Of a DNA stretch of 64,000 nt, positions 1-10,559 are shown one piece after another. The notes below the pieces were generated by a model. It was given only the letters and a program-made list of their open reading frames with translations, was not told where the DNA came from and searched no databases. Each line of letters begins with the position of its first letter. Positions within the stretch are counted from its first letter, which is position 1. Origin of the DNA: Loxodes magnus (Eukaryota; Ciliophora; Karyorelictea; Loxodida; Loxodidae); the NCBI GenBank assembly GCA_946699065.1, contig CAMPDV010000243.1, positions 248,001-312,000 on the forward strand. Reading direction: 5' to 3'. Made by a program: the position numbers and the translations under genes.

Positions 1-1591
1 TAGGTGTGATAAATGTAGAAATATTTTTAATGATTAAGAGTTTACTCCTAAGGAGTTAGATTGCTAGCATATTGTTTGCATTTCTTGCATTGTTTTAGAT
101 GTTCAAAAGTCTAATTCTATAAAATGCTATTAATGCAAACAGATAACATAGAAAAATCCAGCTTTTCTTAAAACTCCCTTTGTTCCTTCTTAATAATAAA
201 ACTTAAACTTCAGTCAATGCTTAAAACATAAAATGGATAAACTTTTGTTTTGTAGAGATGATAAGATTACCATATGCATTGGATGCGCTTAATATACTAA
301 ACTCCATTAAAATCATTAAATCGTAGATATCGAAGAAGAGCTATCTAATCTTAAAAAAAATGAGATTCCAAATGCAAAGTAAAAGTATAGTATAATGCTA
401 TAATAAACAGAATAATTTTAAGAAAAGCTATACGAATGCAAAGTTAATTTATAGAAAGAAGTGGAAAAATATATAGAGCAAATAAATAAATAAAGCTAGA
501 AACTTATAGAATTTATAAATCAATAGAAAGATAAAAAAATAAAAACTTTAAATGAGAAACTAATTAGCTATTAAGATAAATTTAGCTAATAACTTAAAAT
601 GGTAATGGAAAGTATTTAAAACTTAAAAGAAATTTAAGTAAAAGATGAAGAAAATTTAAATTAGTAACTTGATTTTATTGGAAATGTTGATAAGATGAGT
701 GAATAATTAAATGCTTTAGACAGAACTGAAGTTTTTTTTGAGTTTGAAATAAAAGAAGAAAATTTTACTTAATTATAATCATAATTCTTAGAATAATTTA
801 AATTTACTTTTGAAGAAAAAATAACTAGGGTTTAATAAATAAGTAAAATCTATACTTTTATTCAAAATTCATCAACTAAAAAATTCTATGATTTAGAAAG
901 TAAAAGTTTTAAATAGGAAGAAACATAAATTATGAAAATTGAAAATTATTATTCATAAATAGAATAAATAAGAAATGAAGAATTGATAATTTCAGGAGGT
1001 AATTCTTAAGAATAAGATAGATTTACTATATACAAAGAAGGATAAATTTAATAATATAAAATGGTCACTAAGAGATATGTCCATAGAACTGTATTTGATT
1101 AAGATAGCAAAGTGTTTATACTAACAGGCTGTAATACGAATAAATGTGAGATGTTTAATTTCTAGAACAACTAATTTACAGCAATAGCAGACATTCCATA
1201 AACTACTTGATGTTTCGGAGGATTTAAAGCAGATGATGATATTTATGTTATTGGAGGAAATAGTACATATAAAAAAGAAATATAAGCATACAATATAAAA
1301 TAGAACCAATGAAAACTTCATAATTTATCATTACCTTAAGCAGCTAGAACAACTGCAGCTTTTGTTTCAAATTCTAAAGCTGCTTTTATATATTGAAACG
1401 GTTAATCTAGTAAAATACCAACTTTAATTTTCGATTTCAATTCGATTGTAAATCATGGAGATGAATTTTAAGAAGCCATAGGTGGTAACATATAACCAAT
1501 TATAATAAATTAGAGAATTTATTAATTTAATAGTGGTTCTGAACTATTCAAATATGAAATAGAGAAAGCTAAATGGGAAAAGGTAAATTGA
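1..1591 (+). CDS. RING/B-box/coiled-coil/Kelch protein, copy 1 (5' end outside window)
   Basis: Read with TAA/TAG=Gln and TGA=Trp. The visible protein starts with a RING-like cysteine/histidine series (CDKC, then CQHIVCISC and CYQCK), then a B-box-like C/H cluster (FCRDDKITICIGC), then about 150 residues of Lys/Glu/Gln-rich coiled coil. It ends in Kelch-like blade sequence (VIGGN, YNIKQNQW, FYW-type positions). This is the order of TRIM-type E3 ubiquitin ligases with a Kelch tail; the E3 function is inferred from family knowledge. In-frame TGA at 1208-1210 falls where a Kelch Trp is expected. The chosen stop is TGA at 1589-1591. An alternative is a ~65-nt GT-AG intron starting at 1583 that would join it to the next frame, but the inverted copy at 7326-8930 loses similarity just after this TGA, which favours termination. 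The missing start is visible in that copy. Confidence 0.75.
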
Positions 1592-1605
1592 ACTAAATAA
1601 AAAAT
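1..1605. repeat. Left arm of 1.6-kb inverted repeat (partner 7312-8916)
   Basis: The sequence is matched in reverse complement by 7312-8916 with positions summing to 8917 from end to end, so there is no net insertion or deletion over 1.6 kb. Differences are scattered substitutions. Similarity stops about 15 nt after the TGA of the RING/Kelch gene. The arm may extend left of the window. Confidence 0.9.
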
Positions 1606-2115
1606 TTTCTTTTTTATTATTTTTATCAATTTTTATATTATATAGATAAGAGACTCAATGGATATTTAACAATCAAATTTGAGTATTAATCAAGCATGAA
1701 AAATTAAACAATTAATTTAGTAATAAAAAGAAAGTCAATTATGTGCCGATTCTCTAAAAGGTTAGAGTAACATAAAATAAAATTATTGGAGATACAAAAA
1801 CTCAAAGTTGTTAAACTATAAAATTCTGATAAAACTTAACGAAGATTTACTATTCATCTGAAGGTCTATACAGGAAAAAATGATTGGTGGAGATTAGCCA
1901 ATCTAACAAATAGTAGATAGCAAAAAGAAGAACGAAGGAAATGTTTGGAAAGTTTGAGATTGGAATAAAATATCAAAGGTAAGCAAAGGCCAGATAAGCA
2001 TATACAAATATATTATTCAAGAATATGAAATTGGAGAAGAAATGAACAAATTCAATGATTTTTACAATGATTATTGAGACTTTTTATAAGCTAATACGTA
2101 GCAAACCAAATAAAA
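1606..2115 (+). CDS. Unknown protein segment related to 45780-46260 (minus)
   Basis: One plus-strand frame stays sensible from about 1640 to 2110, with TGA read as Trp (IW, VWDW, YWDFL). I do not recognise a family. It matters because a diverged copy exists on the minus strand near 45780-46260: both contain SINQA or NINQA, DLLFIW or DLLYI, and near the end (I/N)Q(E/D)YE.G.EM, FN.FYN and WDFLQ.NT. This coding-type conservation argues for a real gene or element rather than chance openness. Start and exon structure are unclear; it could be the continuation of the Kelch gene through a 65-nt intron. Confidence 0.35.
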
Positions 2116-4126
2116 GCAATGTCGCACTAATAAATAATATTATGTTATTATTTTAACTAAATATTAAAATAAATTTGCTTTTCCTGGAATTTCAACAAGA
2201 TCTTTGCCCATTTTTGTTTTCGTGGATGGATACCAGTACCATTTTTTAAATTAGATGGTTAACACATAACTTTTCTTGAATAGTTCCTTGTATAACTTTT
2301 TCTTGTATAATCCACTTTCTGTCTCTCAAAATCCTTACAATTCGTTTCACGATCTTCAATTTTCTATTTTTGAAGTTCCAATAAATTTATGTTACTGGCT
2401 TAGATCTTCTATTGTCGTAAGCAATTTTCTGATCTTTTTATCAGATTGAAGATATCTTTATCCTACTTTAAATTAAATTTAACTAAAAGAGTCTTGAGAC
2501 ATCTTTTCATTGTTGGAATTGCCTCCTTCAATTAAAGATATTATAATTTTTTTTAATTTTTCAACTCAAACACTTTCTACTTCATCTTCTTCTTCTTATT
2601 CTTCTTTTGCTTCCTCATTTTCATCATTCTCTTCATCTTTATCTTGCTATTTCGCTTCTTTACCCTTAGACTCAGAACTTTCTTATTATAAGTCTTTTTT
2701 CTAATTCGAATAATTCTAATCTCCTTTTAAGCAATATCCTAAGGAAAATTTTAATTAGCAGATCAATGCATTCTAATTTGCTTTTTGGAAATTAATTTAT
2801 ATAATTTTCTAATTTCGTATTTTCCAATTTATGCTATTAACCATTCTTGCATATCTATATAGCAATCGCATTCCAGAATATATTCAAATTAATCAAATCT
2901 TCCACACATACAATGGGAATTCTCAACTAAATAATGTCTGTCTTAAAGATCCTTGCAAAAGTTGTAACTTTAGGTTCTGAAATTGTATATACAAATTATT
3001 TCTTTTCGATAATATTTATTTAGGTTTGGATAGGCAATTTACGAGAATTATCATTATTATTCTATAAGTAGCTTTGCAGTGGGTATCCTTTTTATTCTTT
3101 TAATAGTTGCTTCATAAATTTATGCTGAATCTTACTTTTAGCATATTTTGTAAAAGTATTAAAGCTACTATTATATTCCTTATTATTATATATTTCATAA
3201 TATTCAGATAGTCTTGCTACTTAATCTCTATATTAATATCCTTCTTACCAATTGTTCTTAAAAAGGAATCCTGTTGTTGACTAGGGAATATTAATGCTTT
3301 CTTATCGTATTTTGTTAAAAAATTTGAAAAACCTCGGAGACATTATATGCTTAAATGGTATTCAGTTTAGATCTGTATAACAAGACTCATTAAAAGTATT
3401 TCCAGGTGCTTAAAAGGCTTTTCTTGCTATCAATCTAATGCTTTTATATATTTTATTTAATATTGCAGTAATTCCATTTTAGATAGCCCAAGGTACTTGT
3501 TCACCACCATATTCTGCTTTAGGGAGTGTGAACATTCGGCACAAAGTATTAAAATGTCAGGATGTCACATTTTATACCTAGATAATGTAAATACTACCCT
3601 TTTCATAGCAGACAGATAATTAACCGATGCTTATTTGCAGTGATTAATTAAGTCTTTTTTTAATGAAGAATTACTCCTAGATATAAAATTTGCTATTTTT
3701 ATGTTATATCATGATTTCTAATCTTCAAGTTTAAGTTTTCCTCTTTTCTTTTAAACTTTTTTAGAAACTGAATTGCTTCACATTTGGAAGCATTTATTTT
3801 AAGTTAAGTTCAATTAAAAACATTGTTTGTTTCATCTATTAATGATTACATGTGCTTTTTAGATTTTTAAAGGAGTATTTTTATCCTACTTTTTGCTCCA
3901 TTTTCATTGTGTTAATTTGATTTGAAAGTTTTTCCATAATATCAGATCTTCTATAGATATCTCCTTCCAAGCATTTACCTTTTTCTGAAGAAGAAAGAGC
4001 TTCAGAAAAGTTCACTTTCTTCTCCTTATTAGGTTTATCTTACTTTTTACTTTTTTACTTTTTTATTAAGTTCAATACACCACATTTTCCATATTTATAA
4101 TTTAAATACACTTTAAGTGTAAAATG
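2116..4126 (-). CDS. Hypothetical protein with a C-x-C-G cluster, frames broken
   Basis: Minus-strand codon content is clearly coding-like, but the frame changes at least twice, so short introns or decay must be assumed. From about 3600 to 3010 one frame reads without TGA stops. From about 3030 to 2700 a second frame carries HCMCGRF followed by CDCY and QEW, reminiscent of a PHD-type zinc finger but incomplete. From about 2700 to 2110 a third frame begins with a Glu/Asp/Lys-rich stretch and ends in VCYVLAYKKSQ. The HCMCGRF region has a diverged relative, YCICGKY, at about 45465 on the minus strand. Function unknown. Confidence 0.3.
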
Positions 4127-4384
4127 CAACATTTTAGAAATAAACATTTTTTTCTTTTGAATCTAAAATTTTTAACTTTAATCATATTTCAAAACACAAT
4201 AAAGAAAAAACAATTTTAATCAAGTTAAATTAAAAAAAAGCAAACTTTCTTATGATTTAATAATTTAAATAAGCAAAATAGAAAAAGGAAGGAAAAATCT
4301 AAATAATTAAAAGCCTTTAATTAATGATTTACTATTATTAACAAATTTCCTTTATTATTCTATTTATATAATTCTAAAAATAAA

Positions 4385-5071
4385 ATGAAAAACAGTTTTT
4401 AAAACGAACAATTAATTGCTAAAAGCTAGTTAGATTGCGAAAAAAAGTTTTAGTATGATGAAATTGCTTTAGTAGCTTATTATAAAAAAATTATTTTATA
4501 AACTAAGAAAAAATTAATTTCTCTCTCCTTTTATAGAAGTTACTTTAACTAAGAAAACTAAGATGCATTTCAGAATAGTCAGAATAAAATATATAAACAG
4601 CTAAAATTATTGTATAACATAACTGTTTTTATTTATAATAAATATTGTATTAAATAGACAATATTTATACTACAATTTCTTTTTATATATTTAAACAAAA
4701 AGGAGCTATATATTATTAATGCTTACAAATAAGTTGATGACCTACATCTATAAAAGAATTTAAACATTTTCTTTATATTTAAGTTCTCTAGTAATTATTA
4801 AAACTTTAAGTAAATAAAGCATATTTTAGACTTTAAAATCTTATTTGTATTTATTTTAATTCATTGTATTAAGTACTGACTTGTTTGCTTAGTTATAATA
4901 AATTAATAGCTTAGTTTCAATATTCCATTCTTATAGGTGCTTTATAAATTTTGCTTTATCTAGATAATTATAAATAAACTAGTGAATCTTCTTATAGCCT
5001 TTGAAGTATAATTAAAAAAAGTGTAAATAAAATAGATAATTAAGAAGAGGAGAAAATGGAAAATAAATTGA
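4385..5071 (+). CDS. Hypothetical hydrophobic protein, 228 aa
   Basis: ATG at 4385, first in-frame TGA that could stop at 5069-5071, with one internal TGA (KYW) read as Trp. The first half is polar and Gln/Asn/Lys rich. The second half has several Phe/Leu/Ile-rich stretches long enough for membrane helices, for example FILQFLFIYL and ILFVFILIHCIKYW. No family recognised. In AT-rich DNA such hydrophobic frames also arise by chance, so this is uncertain. Confidence 0.3.
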
Positions 5072-5399
5072 ACTGTGGTTTTAAAAAATGTAATCGAAAG
5101 TAAATAGAGAATAATCTGCTAGAGAACTAAAAAAAATTTGTTTTAATTCGATGAAATATTTTTACGAAAGATGCTGGAAGTTTTTTTCTTTCAAAAATAA
5201 ATGCTGAAATCAATCGAAAGAAGCGTAAAATAGAAGTTTATTAGAAAGAAACAAAAAGAATGATGAAAAAATTTATCTAAAATGAATTTTAAGATGGTTA
5301 AGTAAAAAGGGAAATAATATTAGGATAAAGTTTTTAAGCATATAAATATAAATAAGGACTGAAAGGAATAAGCAAAAATATCTTAAGTTTTCAGTTAAC

Positions 5400-5790
5400 A
5401 GGCAATAGAGATTATAATCAAATAAGGTAACGAATGGAAAGGTGCAAGGAGCTTAAATCGAAGTTATTATACTGGCTAAATGCGCCCTTTAGATTGTTTC
5501 GTAAGGTGGCATATCTTTTAAATATTCCAAGAAGATGAGGTTCAATTAAGAAAAATTGGAGTTTAACCTTTCGCAATGTATGCAATGAATTGCAGAATCA
5601 ATGGTGGCTTCGCATTGCATACAAATAAGGTGGAGAAGATCAATCCTCAAACATAACTTTTTGAAAGGACCTTCTGTATTGTACTTAATAACTTTTGAAA
5701 GTCCAAAATCCTGAGCTATTAAGCAAACAAAATTTTTAGTTTTAATCTTAAAAAGGATAATAGAGTCCAACGGAAAATTGTTTGATCTTC
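5400..5790 (-). pseudogene. Decayed tyrosine-kinase-like protein kinase fragment
   Basis: On the minus strand one frame reads a kinase catalytic-loop/activation-segment start: SIILFK, then CLIAQDFGLSKVIK and TEGPF. In a second frame the sequence continues with KSYVWGLIFSTLFVC, then AKPPLI and AYIAKGQTPIFLN, matching the helix-F region and the 'KG..P' stretch typical of TKL/Raf-like kinases. The two parts are out of frame, and the piece between them that should hold the APE motif is missing. The N-lobe and the rest of the C-lobe are not seen. Inference: a dead relic of a TKL-type kinase gene, possibly brought in with neighbouring repeats. A plus-strand frame across the same bases is its antisense. 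Confidence 0.55.
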
Positions 5791-5904
5791 TTCAAAAATT
5801 ATTCATATTCATATTTACTAATTATAAACTTCTTTGAAAATAAATCTCTCAAAATTATTAGTATATCTTATTTCTGAAATAATTTATTTAAAGAAATACT
5901 AAAT

Positions 5905-6325
5905 ATAAATAAATACGATTATAGAGCTCGTAGAATCTCGTTGATGAGCAACTCTTTTAGTATTAATATTTAATAATAAAAAAAGTGTTCTCACACTTCT
6001 TGTTGCCATTTTATTCGTCCAATGAGTCACATCAGTTTCTCTAAATGGGGAATCTGCTTATAAAAAATATTATTGAGGTTGAACCAAATACTCCAGTCTT
6101 CTTGAATAAGATTAAAATAAGAATTAATAATTAAGTCATTAGTTGGTCCATCAATCAAACGTTCAAATTGCTAGCGAGAACTTTCAGACAAGTTATGCTT
6201 GTCTCTTCCGAGTTTGCCAGTCCTTCTCCATAGTGGTATCTAGAGCGAGATTACTGTAGAGCATTATAAAATGCACCAGATTACATACTAGTTCTCCTGA
6301 CCTTGGCCTACACCTATATTTTTTT
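5905..6325 (+). repeat. Hairpin-headed dispersed repeat, long form copy 1
   Basis: About 420 bp, diverged copy of 6750-7180. Begins with the hairpin head (TAGAGCTCGTAGAATCTC, positions 5922-5960), then GTTCTCAC, a GAGTCA box, CTTCTTGAATAAGAT and a G+C-richer 3' part. No protein frame is supported. Confidence 0.7.
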
Positions 6326-6340
6326 ATATAATAAATAAAT

Positions 6341-6660
6341 ACGATTAGAGGGTGCGTAGCGCCTCAATGGCATGCTGCTCTCTAATAAAGATTTTCAAAG
6401 TCAAAAAAAATTATTTTCTGAAGTCTTCCACAGTGCTAGCTTCCTTTGTGAGTCTCGTCTCCTATAGAGCGTTATCGAAATGCTCCCTAAGAGACCTCAT
6501 TATCTAGCATCTTTCATCAATAATGTTATTTGATGCCTCTTTAGTCTTTATCTTCTCTCTTGGCTCCCACCGAGATTCTAGTTCGTTTCTTCGTCCTTGG
6601 GTGCTTCCTGGTACCTTATATTAATGTCAATGTCAGTTGTAAGATTGTTCCTCCTTATTT
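6341..6660 (+). repeat. Hairpin head with a different, G+C-richer body
   Basis: Starts with a variant of the same head (AGAGGGTGCGTAGCGCC, 6347-6385) but the following 270 bp differ from the neighbouring long copies and are noticeably richer in G and C than the surroundings. No coding frame or RNA family recognised. Confidence 0.5.
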
Positions 6661-6749
6661 ATTTATAAATATAATAAAATAGAAAAAGAAAGATATATTC
6701 TGTAGTTGGAAGAAATTGTGCTAAGTATAAAAAATATATAATTTTAATA

Positions 6750-7180
6750 ATTATAAATAAATAAAAATTATTATAGAGCGCGTAGCACCTCATTGGTGCG
6801 CAGCTCTTTCAACATTAATATTTAATATTAAGGAAAATGTTCTCATGTTTCTTGCTAAAATTCTAGAGGTCTGATGAGTCATTTCAGCTTCTCCAAATGA
6901 GGAATCTTCTTATTAAAAATTATTCTTAAATCTTGAGTAAAATGCTTCAGTCTTCTTGAATAAGATCCAAATAAGGATTAGTTATTAAGTCGGTAATTAG
7001 AAGGCCCGACAGTCAAACTCTCATACTGCTAGAGAGAACTCTCGGGGTAAGTTAGGCATATCTCTGCGAAGCTTATCCACCCTTGCCCGTGATGGTATCT
7101 AATGCAAGATTACTTGTAATGCAATATACACTGCACCAAATTACCTAATAATTTGTCTGACGCAGCCGACATCCATTTTA
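6750..7180 (+). repeat. Hairpin-headed dispersed repeat, long form copy 2
   Basis: Direct repeat of 5905-6325. The head at 6774-6808 can form a stem: AGAGC pairs with GCTCT and GCACC pairs with GGTGC around a TCATT loop. The head also resembles a tRNA D-arm/box A (TAGCACCTCATTGG), which would fit a SINE, but no convincing box B or tail was found. Confidence 0.7.
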
Positions 7181-7311
7181 TTATATTTAATAATTAATAA
7201 TAACTTAAAAGGGAAAAATAATTAGAATTAAATAATCGCATGAAAATTTTTTAGTATCATAAAATTTTATCAGTCTAGAGAAATAAAAAGCAATAAATAT
7301 TTTAAAATAAA

Positions 7312-8916
7312 AATTTTTGTTTAGTTCAATTTACCTTTTCCCATTTAGCCTTCTCTATTTCGTAGTTGAAGAGTTCAGAATTACTATTAAATTAATAAAT
7401 TCTCTATTTTATTATAATTGGTTGCGTATAAACAAAATTATTAGCTAAAAATATATCTCCATGATTTACAATCGAATTGAAATCGAAAATTAAAGTTGGT
7501 ATTTAACAAGATTAATCATTAGAATATATAAAAGCAGCTTTAGAATTTGAAACAAAAGCTGCAGTTGTTCTAGCTGCTTAAGGTAATGATAAATTATGAA
7601 GTTTTCATTGGTTCTATTTTATATTATATATTTATATTTCTTTTTTATATGAATCATTTCCTCCAATAACATAAATATCATCATCTGCTTTAAATCCTCC
7701 GAAACATCAAGTAGTTTATGGAATGTCTGCTATTGCTGTAAATTAGTTGTTCTAGAAATTAAACATCTCACATTTATTCGTATTATAACCTGTTAATATA
7801 AACACTTTGCTATCTTAATCAAATACAGTTCTATGGACATATCTCTTAGTGACCATTTTATATTATTAAATTTATCCTTCTTTGTATATAGTAAATCTAT
7901 CTTATTCTTAAGAATTACCTCCTGAAATTATTAATTCTTCATTTCTTATTTATTCTATTTATGAATAATAATTTTCAATTTTCATAATTTATGTTTCTTC
8001 CTATTTAAAACTTTTACTTTCTAAATCATAGAATTTTTTAGTTGATGAATTTTGAATAAAAGTATAGATTTTACTTATTTATTAAACCCTAGTTATTTTT
8101 TCTTCAAAAGTAAATTTAAATTATTCTAAGAATTATGATTATAATTAAGTTAAATTTTCTTCTTTTATTTCAAACTCAAAAAAAACTTCATTTCTCTCTA
8201 AAGCATTTAATTATTCACTCATCTTATCAACATTTCCAATAAAATCAAGTTACTAATTTAAATTTTCTTCATCTTTTACTTAAATTTCTTTTAAGTTTTA
8301 AATACTTTCCATTACCATTTTAAGTTATTAGCTAAATTTATCTTAATAGCTAATTAGTTTCTCATTTAAAGTTTTTATTTTTTTATCTTTCTATTGATTT
8401 ATAAATTCTATAAGTTTCTAGCTTTATTTATTTATTTGCTCTATATATTTTTCCACTTCTTTCTATAAATTAACTTTGCATTCGTATAACTTTTCTTAAA
8501 ACTATTCGATTTATCATAGCATTATACTATACTTTTGGTTTGCATTTGGAATTTCATTTTTTTTTAGATTAGATAGTTCTTCTTCGATATCTACGATTTA
8601 ATGATTTTAATGGAGTTTAGTATATTAAGCGCATCCAATGCATATTGTAATCTTATCATCTCTACAAAACAAAAGTTTATCCATTTTATGTTTTAAGCAT
8701 TGACTGAAGTTTAAGTTTTATTATTAAGAAGGAACAAAGGGAGTTTTGAGCAAAGCTGGATTTTTCTATGTTATCTGTTTGCATTAATAGCATTTTATAG
8801 AATTAGATTTTTGAACCTCTTAAAGAATGCAAGAAATGCAAACAATATGCTAGCAGTCTAACTACTTAGGAGTAAACTCTTAATCATTAAAAATATTTCT
8901 GCATTTATCACACTTA
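7312..8916. repeat. Right arm of 1.6-kb inverted repeat (partner 1-1605)
   Basis: Reverse complement of 1-1605, separated by a 5.7-kb spacer (1606-7311). The whole RING/Kelch gene is in the arm. Confidence 0.9.
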
Positions 8917-8930
8917 AGTTAGGCTTACAT
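7326..8930 (-). CDS. RING/B-box/coiled-coil/Kelch protein, copy 2 (complete)
   Basis: Complete inverted copy of the gene at 1-1591. ATG at 8928-8930 gives M-Q-A-Q-L-K-C-D-K-C, so the RING begins at residue 7. TGA stop at 7326-7328; 535 codons, no intron needed. Domain order: RING (about 7-50), B-box-like C/H cluster (about 70-100), coiled coil (about 110-280), Kelch-like region (about 300-525). Differences from copy 1 are mostly single substitutions that keep the frame, so both copies look coding. Predicted role by family: substrate-recognising E3 ubiquitin ligase; not proven by sequence. Confidence 0.78.
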
Positions 8931-9289
8931 TTGAAATGTATTTATATCAATTATACTACAGTTTTGTTAATACTTCCATTAGAAAAATTAATTTTTTTTA
9001 TTATTTATTTTACTTAATTTTGGAATATAATATATTTAATATAATTTTGTCTCAAATTTAAAACTTTTTGAGTGATTAGTATATTGTTCCTGTCTTATTA
9101 AAAAAGCTTGTAGTGATTATATAATAAAAAAGTATATTTCTTCCTGAGTTTTAATTAACTTTTCTATAAGAATGTTAAGGACAATAAAGGCAAATAAAAA
9201 AAAAAAAATTTTTTATTTTTGCTTTAAAGAACTTGTAATCTAAAAAATGGTGGAAGCAAGATTTTAAATTGTATTATAATCATTAGATC
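8931..9289. other. Intergenic, nothing recognised
   Basis: AT-rich flank upstream of the RING/Kelch start, with an A9-T6 run near 9200. No frame with family resemblance. Confidence 0.5.
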
Positions 9290-9790
9290 GTTCCCTCGTT
9301 CTCTTAATTTCATTTATCTCTACAATTTTTATTTATTTTCTTCTATTTTTTCTTTTTTGTTGACCAATTCTTTATGCTTCTGTTGTTAGGGTTAGGATTA
9401 GTTGTTCTGGTCTTGTGAAATATTTCAAATGAGCTAAGGCCTTTTCCTTTAGTTTATGAATCCATATTCTATTTCCTTTTCAAATTCAAATTTTTCCATT
9501 AACTTTTTACTTTTTTTCTTAAATTCGTTAACCTCTTCCTGGAGGTCCAGCACCACTTTAATCAGCTAATCATAGTTTATTTACTTCTCTGTGATGAGGC
9601 TCGAGATTTCCAAACTCATAATACTTTTAGCCTATTACTAGGCTTTTCTTCAGAAGTGGGAAAGTCGATTGGAAAGGAAATCTTTTTGGTACCTTTTTCT
9701 TAATTCTAGTCTTCTAGGATATTGTTAACTCCTGCTTTTTCGAAGCCCCGAATAATCCCGATTTGAATCCTGACTTATTTTTTAATTATC
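9290..9790 (-). pseudogene. Gag/ORF1-like element, copy A (decayed)
   Basis: The minus-strand reading begins near 9780 with SGFKSGLFGASKKQ and contains the family signature DQLIKVVLDLQEEVNEFKKK followed by WNISQDQ and EKIEE. The frame must change at least once. The same signature occurs at 50253-50665, 53932-54795 and 59640-60560. The coiled-coil plus (elsewhere) zinc-knuckle layout suggests the ORF1/gag protein of a retroelement. Decayed here; no reverse transcriptase seen nearby. Confidence 0.5.
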
Positions 9791-10062
9791 AAAAAATATA
9801 AAATGCATTATTAATATTTATTTAAAATTATCGAGAATCTAAGTTCTAAAATCCTACAAAGCAGGCTAAAAAGTAAATAATAAAAACAGTAAGTAGTATT
9901 CACTAGCTTGCCGAAAGCAGAGAAGAAAATTGAAGTTGCTAATCGAGCTTCGATCTAATCTTAGTAACGTGCAGCCTTCAAACCTTCTTTCAAATATTAT
10001 CTCTATACTTAACTAACACCCCTCCACTCGCTGAAAACTTGAGAAGAAAAAATAAAAAAAAT

Positions 10063-10476
10063 ATGAAGATCAGAGAATTCTAAGCGGCTAATCGGAGTAA
10101 CAAGAATAATCTAAAGTAGTAGCAAGGATAATTCCCAAACTTAGACTGGAGGTAAGAAGGCTCAAAGTTCAAACTTATTAACTATGAGATAATACCACAA
10201 CGTACTAGCTCTAAATTAGAAATTCTGTGCCCACTCCATAAAGAAGTCTAGGGAATTAGAGATAAAGTGAAAGGCTTTAATAAGCAGCTAACGGAGCATC
10301 TCGAGAATTTGGACAAACCCCAAGAACAGCCATAGCAGCAAATAATAGCTATTTAAATGATGGAACTGGAATAATACTACTATGTAGCTTACTTGGTACC
10401 TCTATTGACAAACACAACTTTCATTGAAAAACAGAGAGGTTACTGGAGAATTTAAATCTATCAGAGCAGTTAGTGA
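10063..10476 (+). CDS. Hypothetical 137-aa coiled-coil protein
   Basis: ATG at 10063, TGA at 10474-10476, no internal TGA. Charged, Gln-rich; the stretch LCPLHKEVQGIRDKVKGFNK then QLTEHLENL looks like a short coiled coil. It lies between two gag-like remnants and may be another part of such an element. No family recognised. Confidence 0.3.
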
Positions 10477-10559
10477 TGAAGAAATAAAGACAAAGAATAC
10501 AAAATTTAAGAAGAATGCAAAATCGCCTTTACTGTGATCCTAGCGGGAGAATGTTCAAG

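Noticed and set aside
1583..1648. 65-nt intron joining the RING/Kelch gene to the next frame
   Set aside because: Boundaries are plausible (GT...TATAG), but all well-supported introns here are 16-17 nt (one 25 nt) and the inverted copy ends its similarity just after the TGA; kept only as an alternative.
2510..2704. Ser-rich plus-strand frame
   Set aside because: Complement of a Glu/Asp/Lys-rich minus-strand coding stretch.
5340..5779. Plus-strand frame reading WKGARSLNRSYYTGQ and similar, protein-like
   Set aside because: It is the antisense of the kinase remnant; the minus-strand motifs DFGLSK and AYIAKGQTP are specific, the plus-strand ones match nothing.
9384..9400. Telomere-like GTTAGGGTTAGG
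   Set aside because: Only two units, embedded in the gag-like element copy A where it encodes part of a Gln/Pro/Ser stretch; no repeat array or chromosome end.
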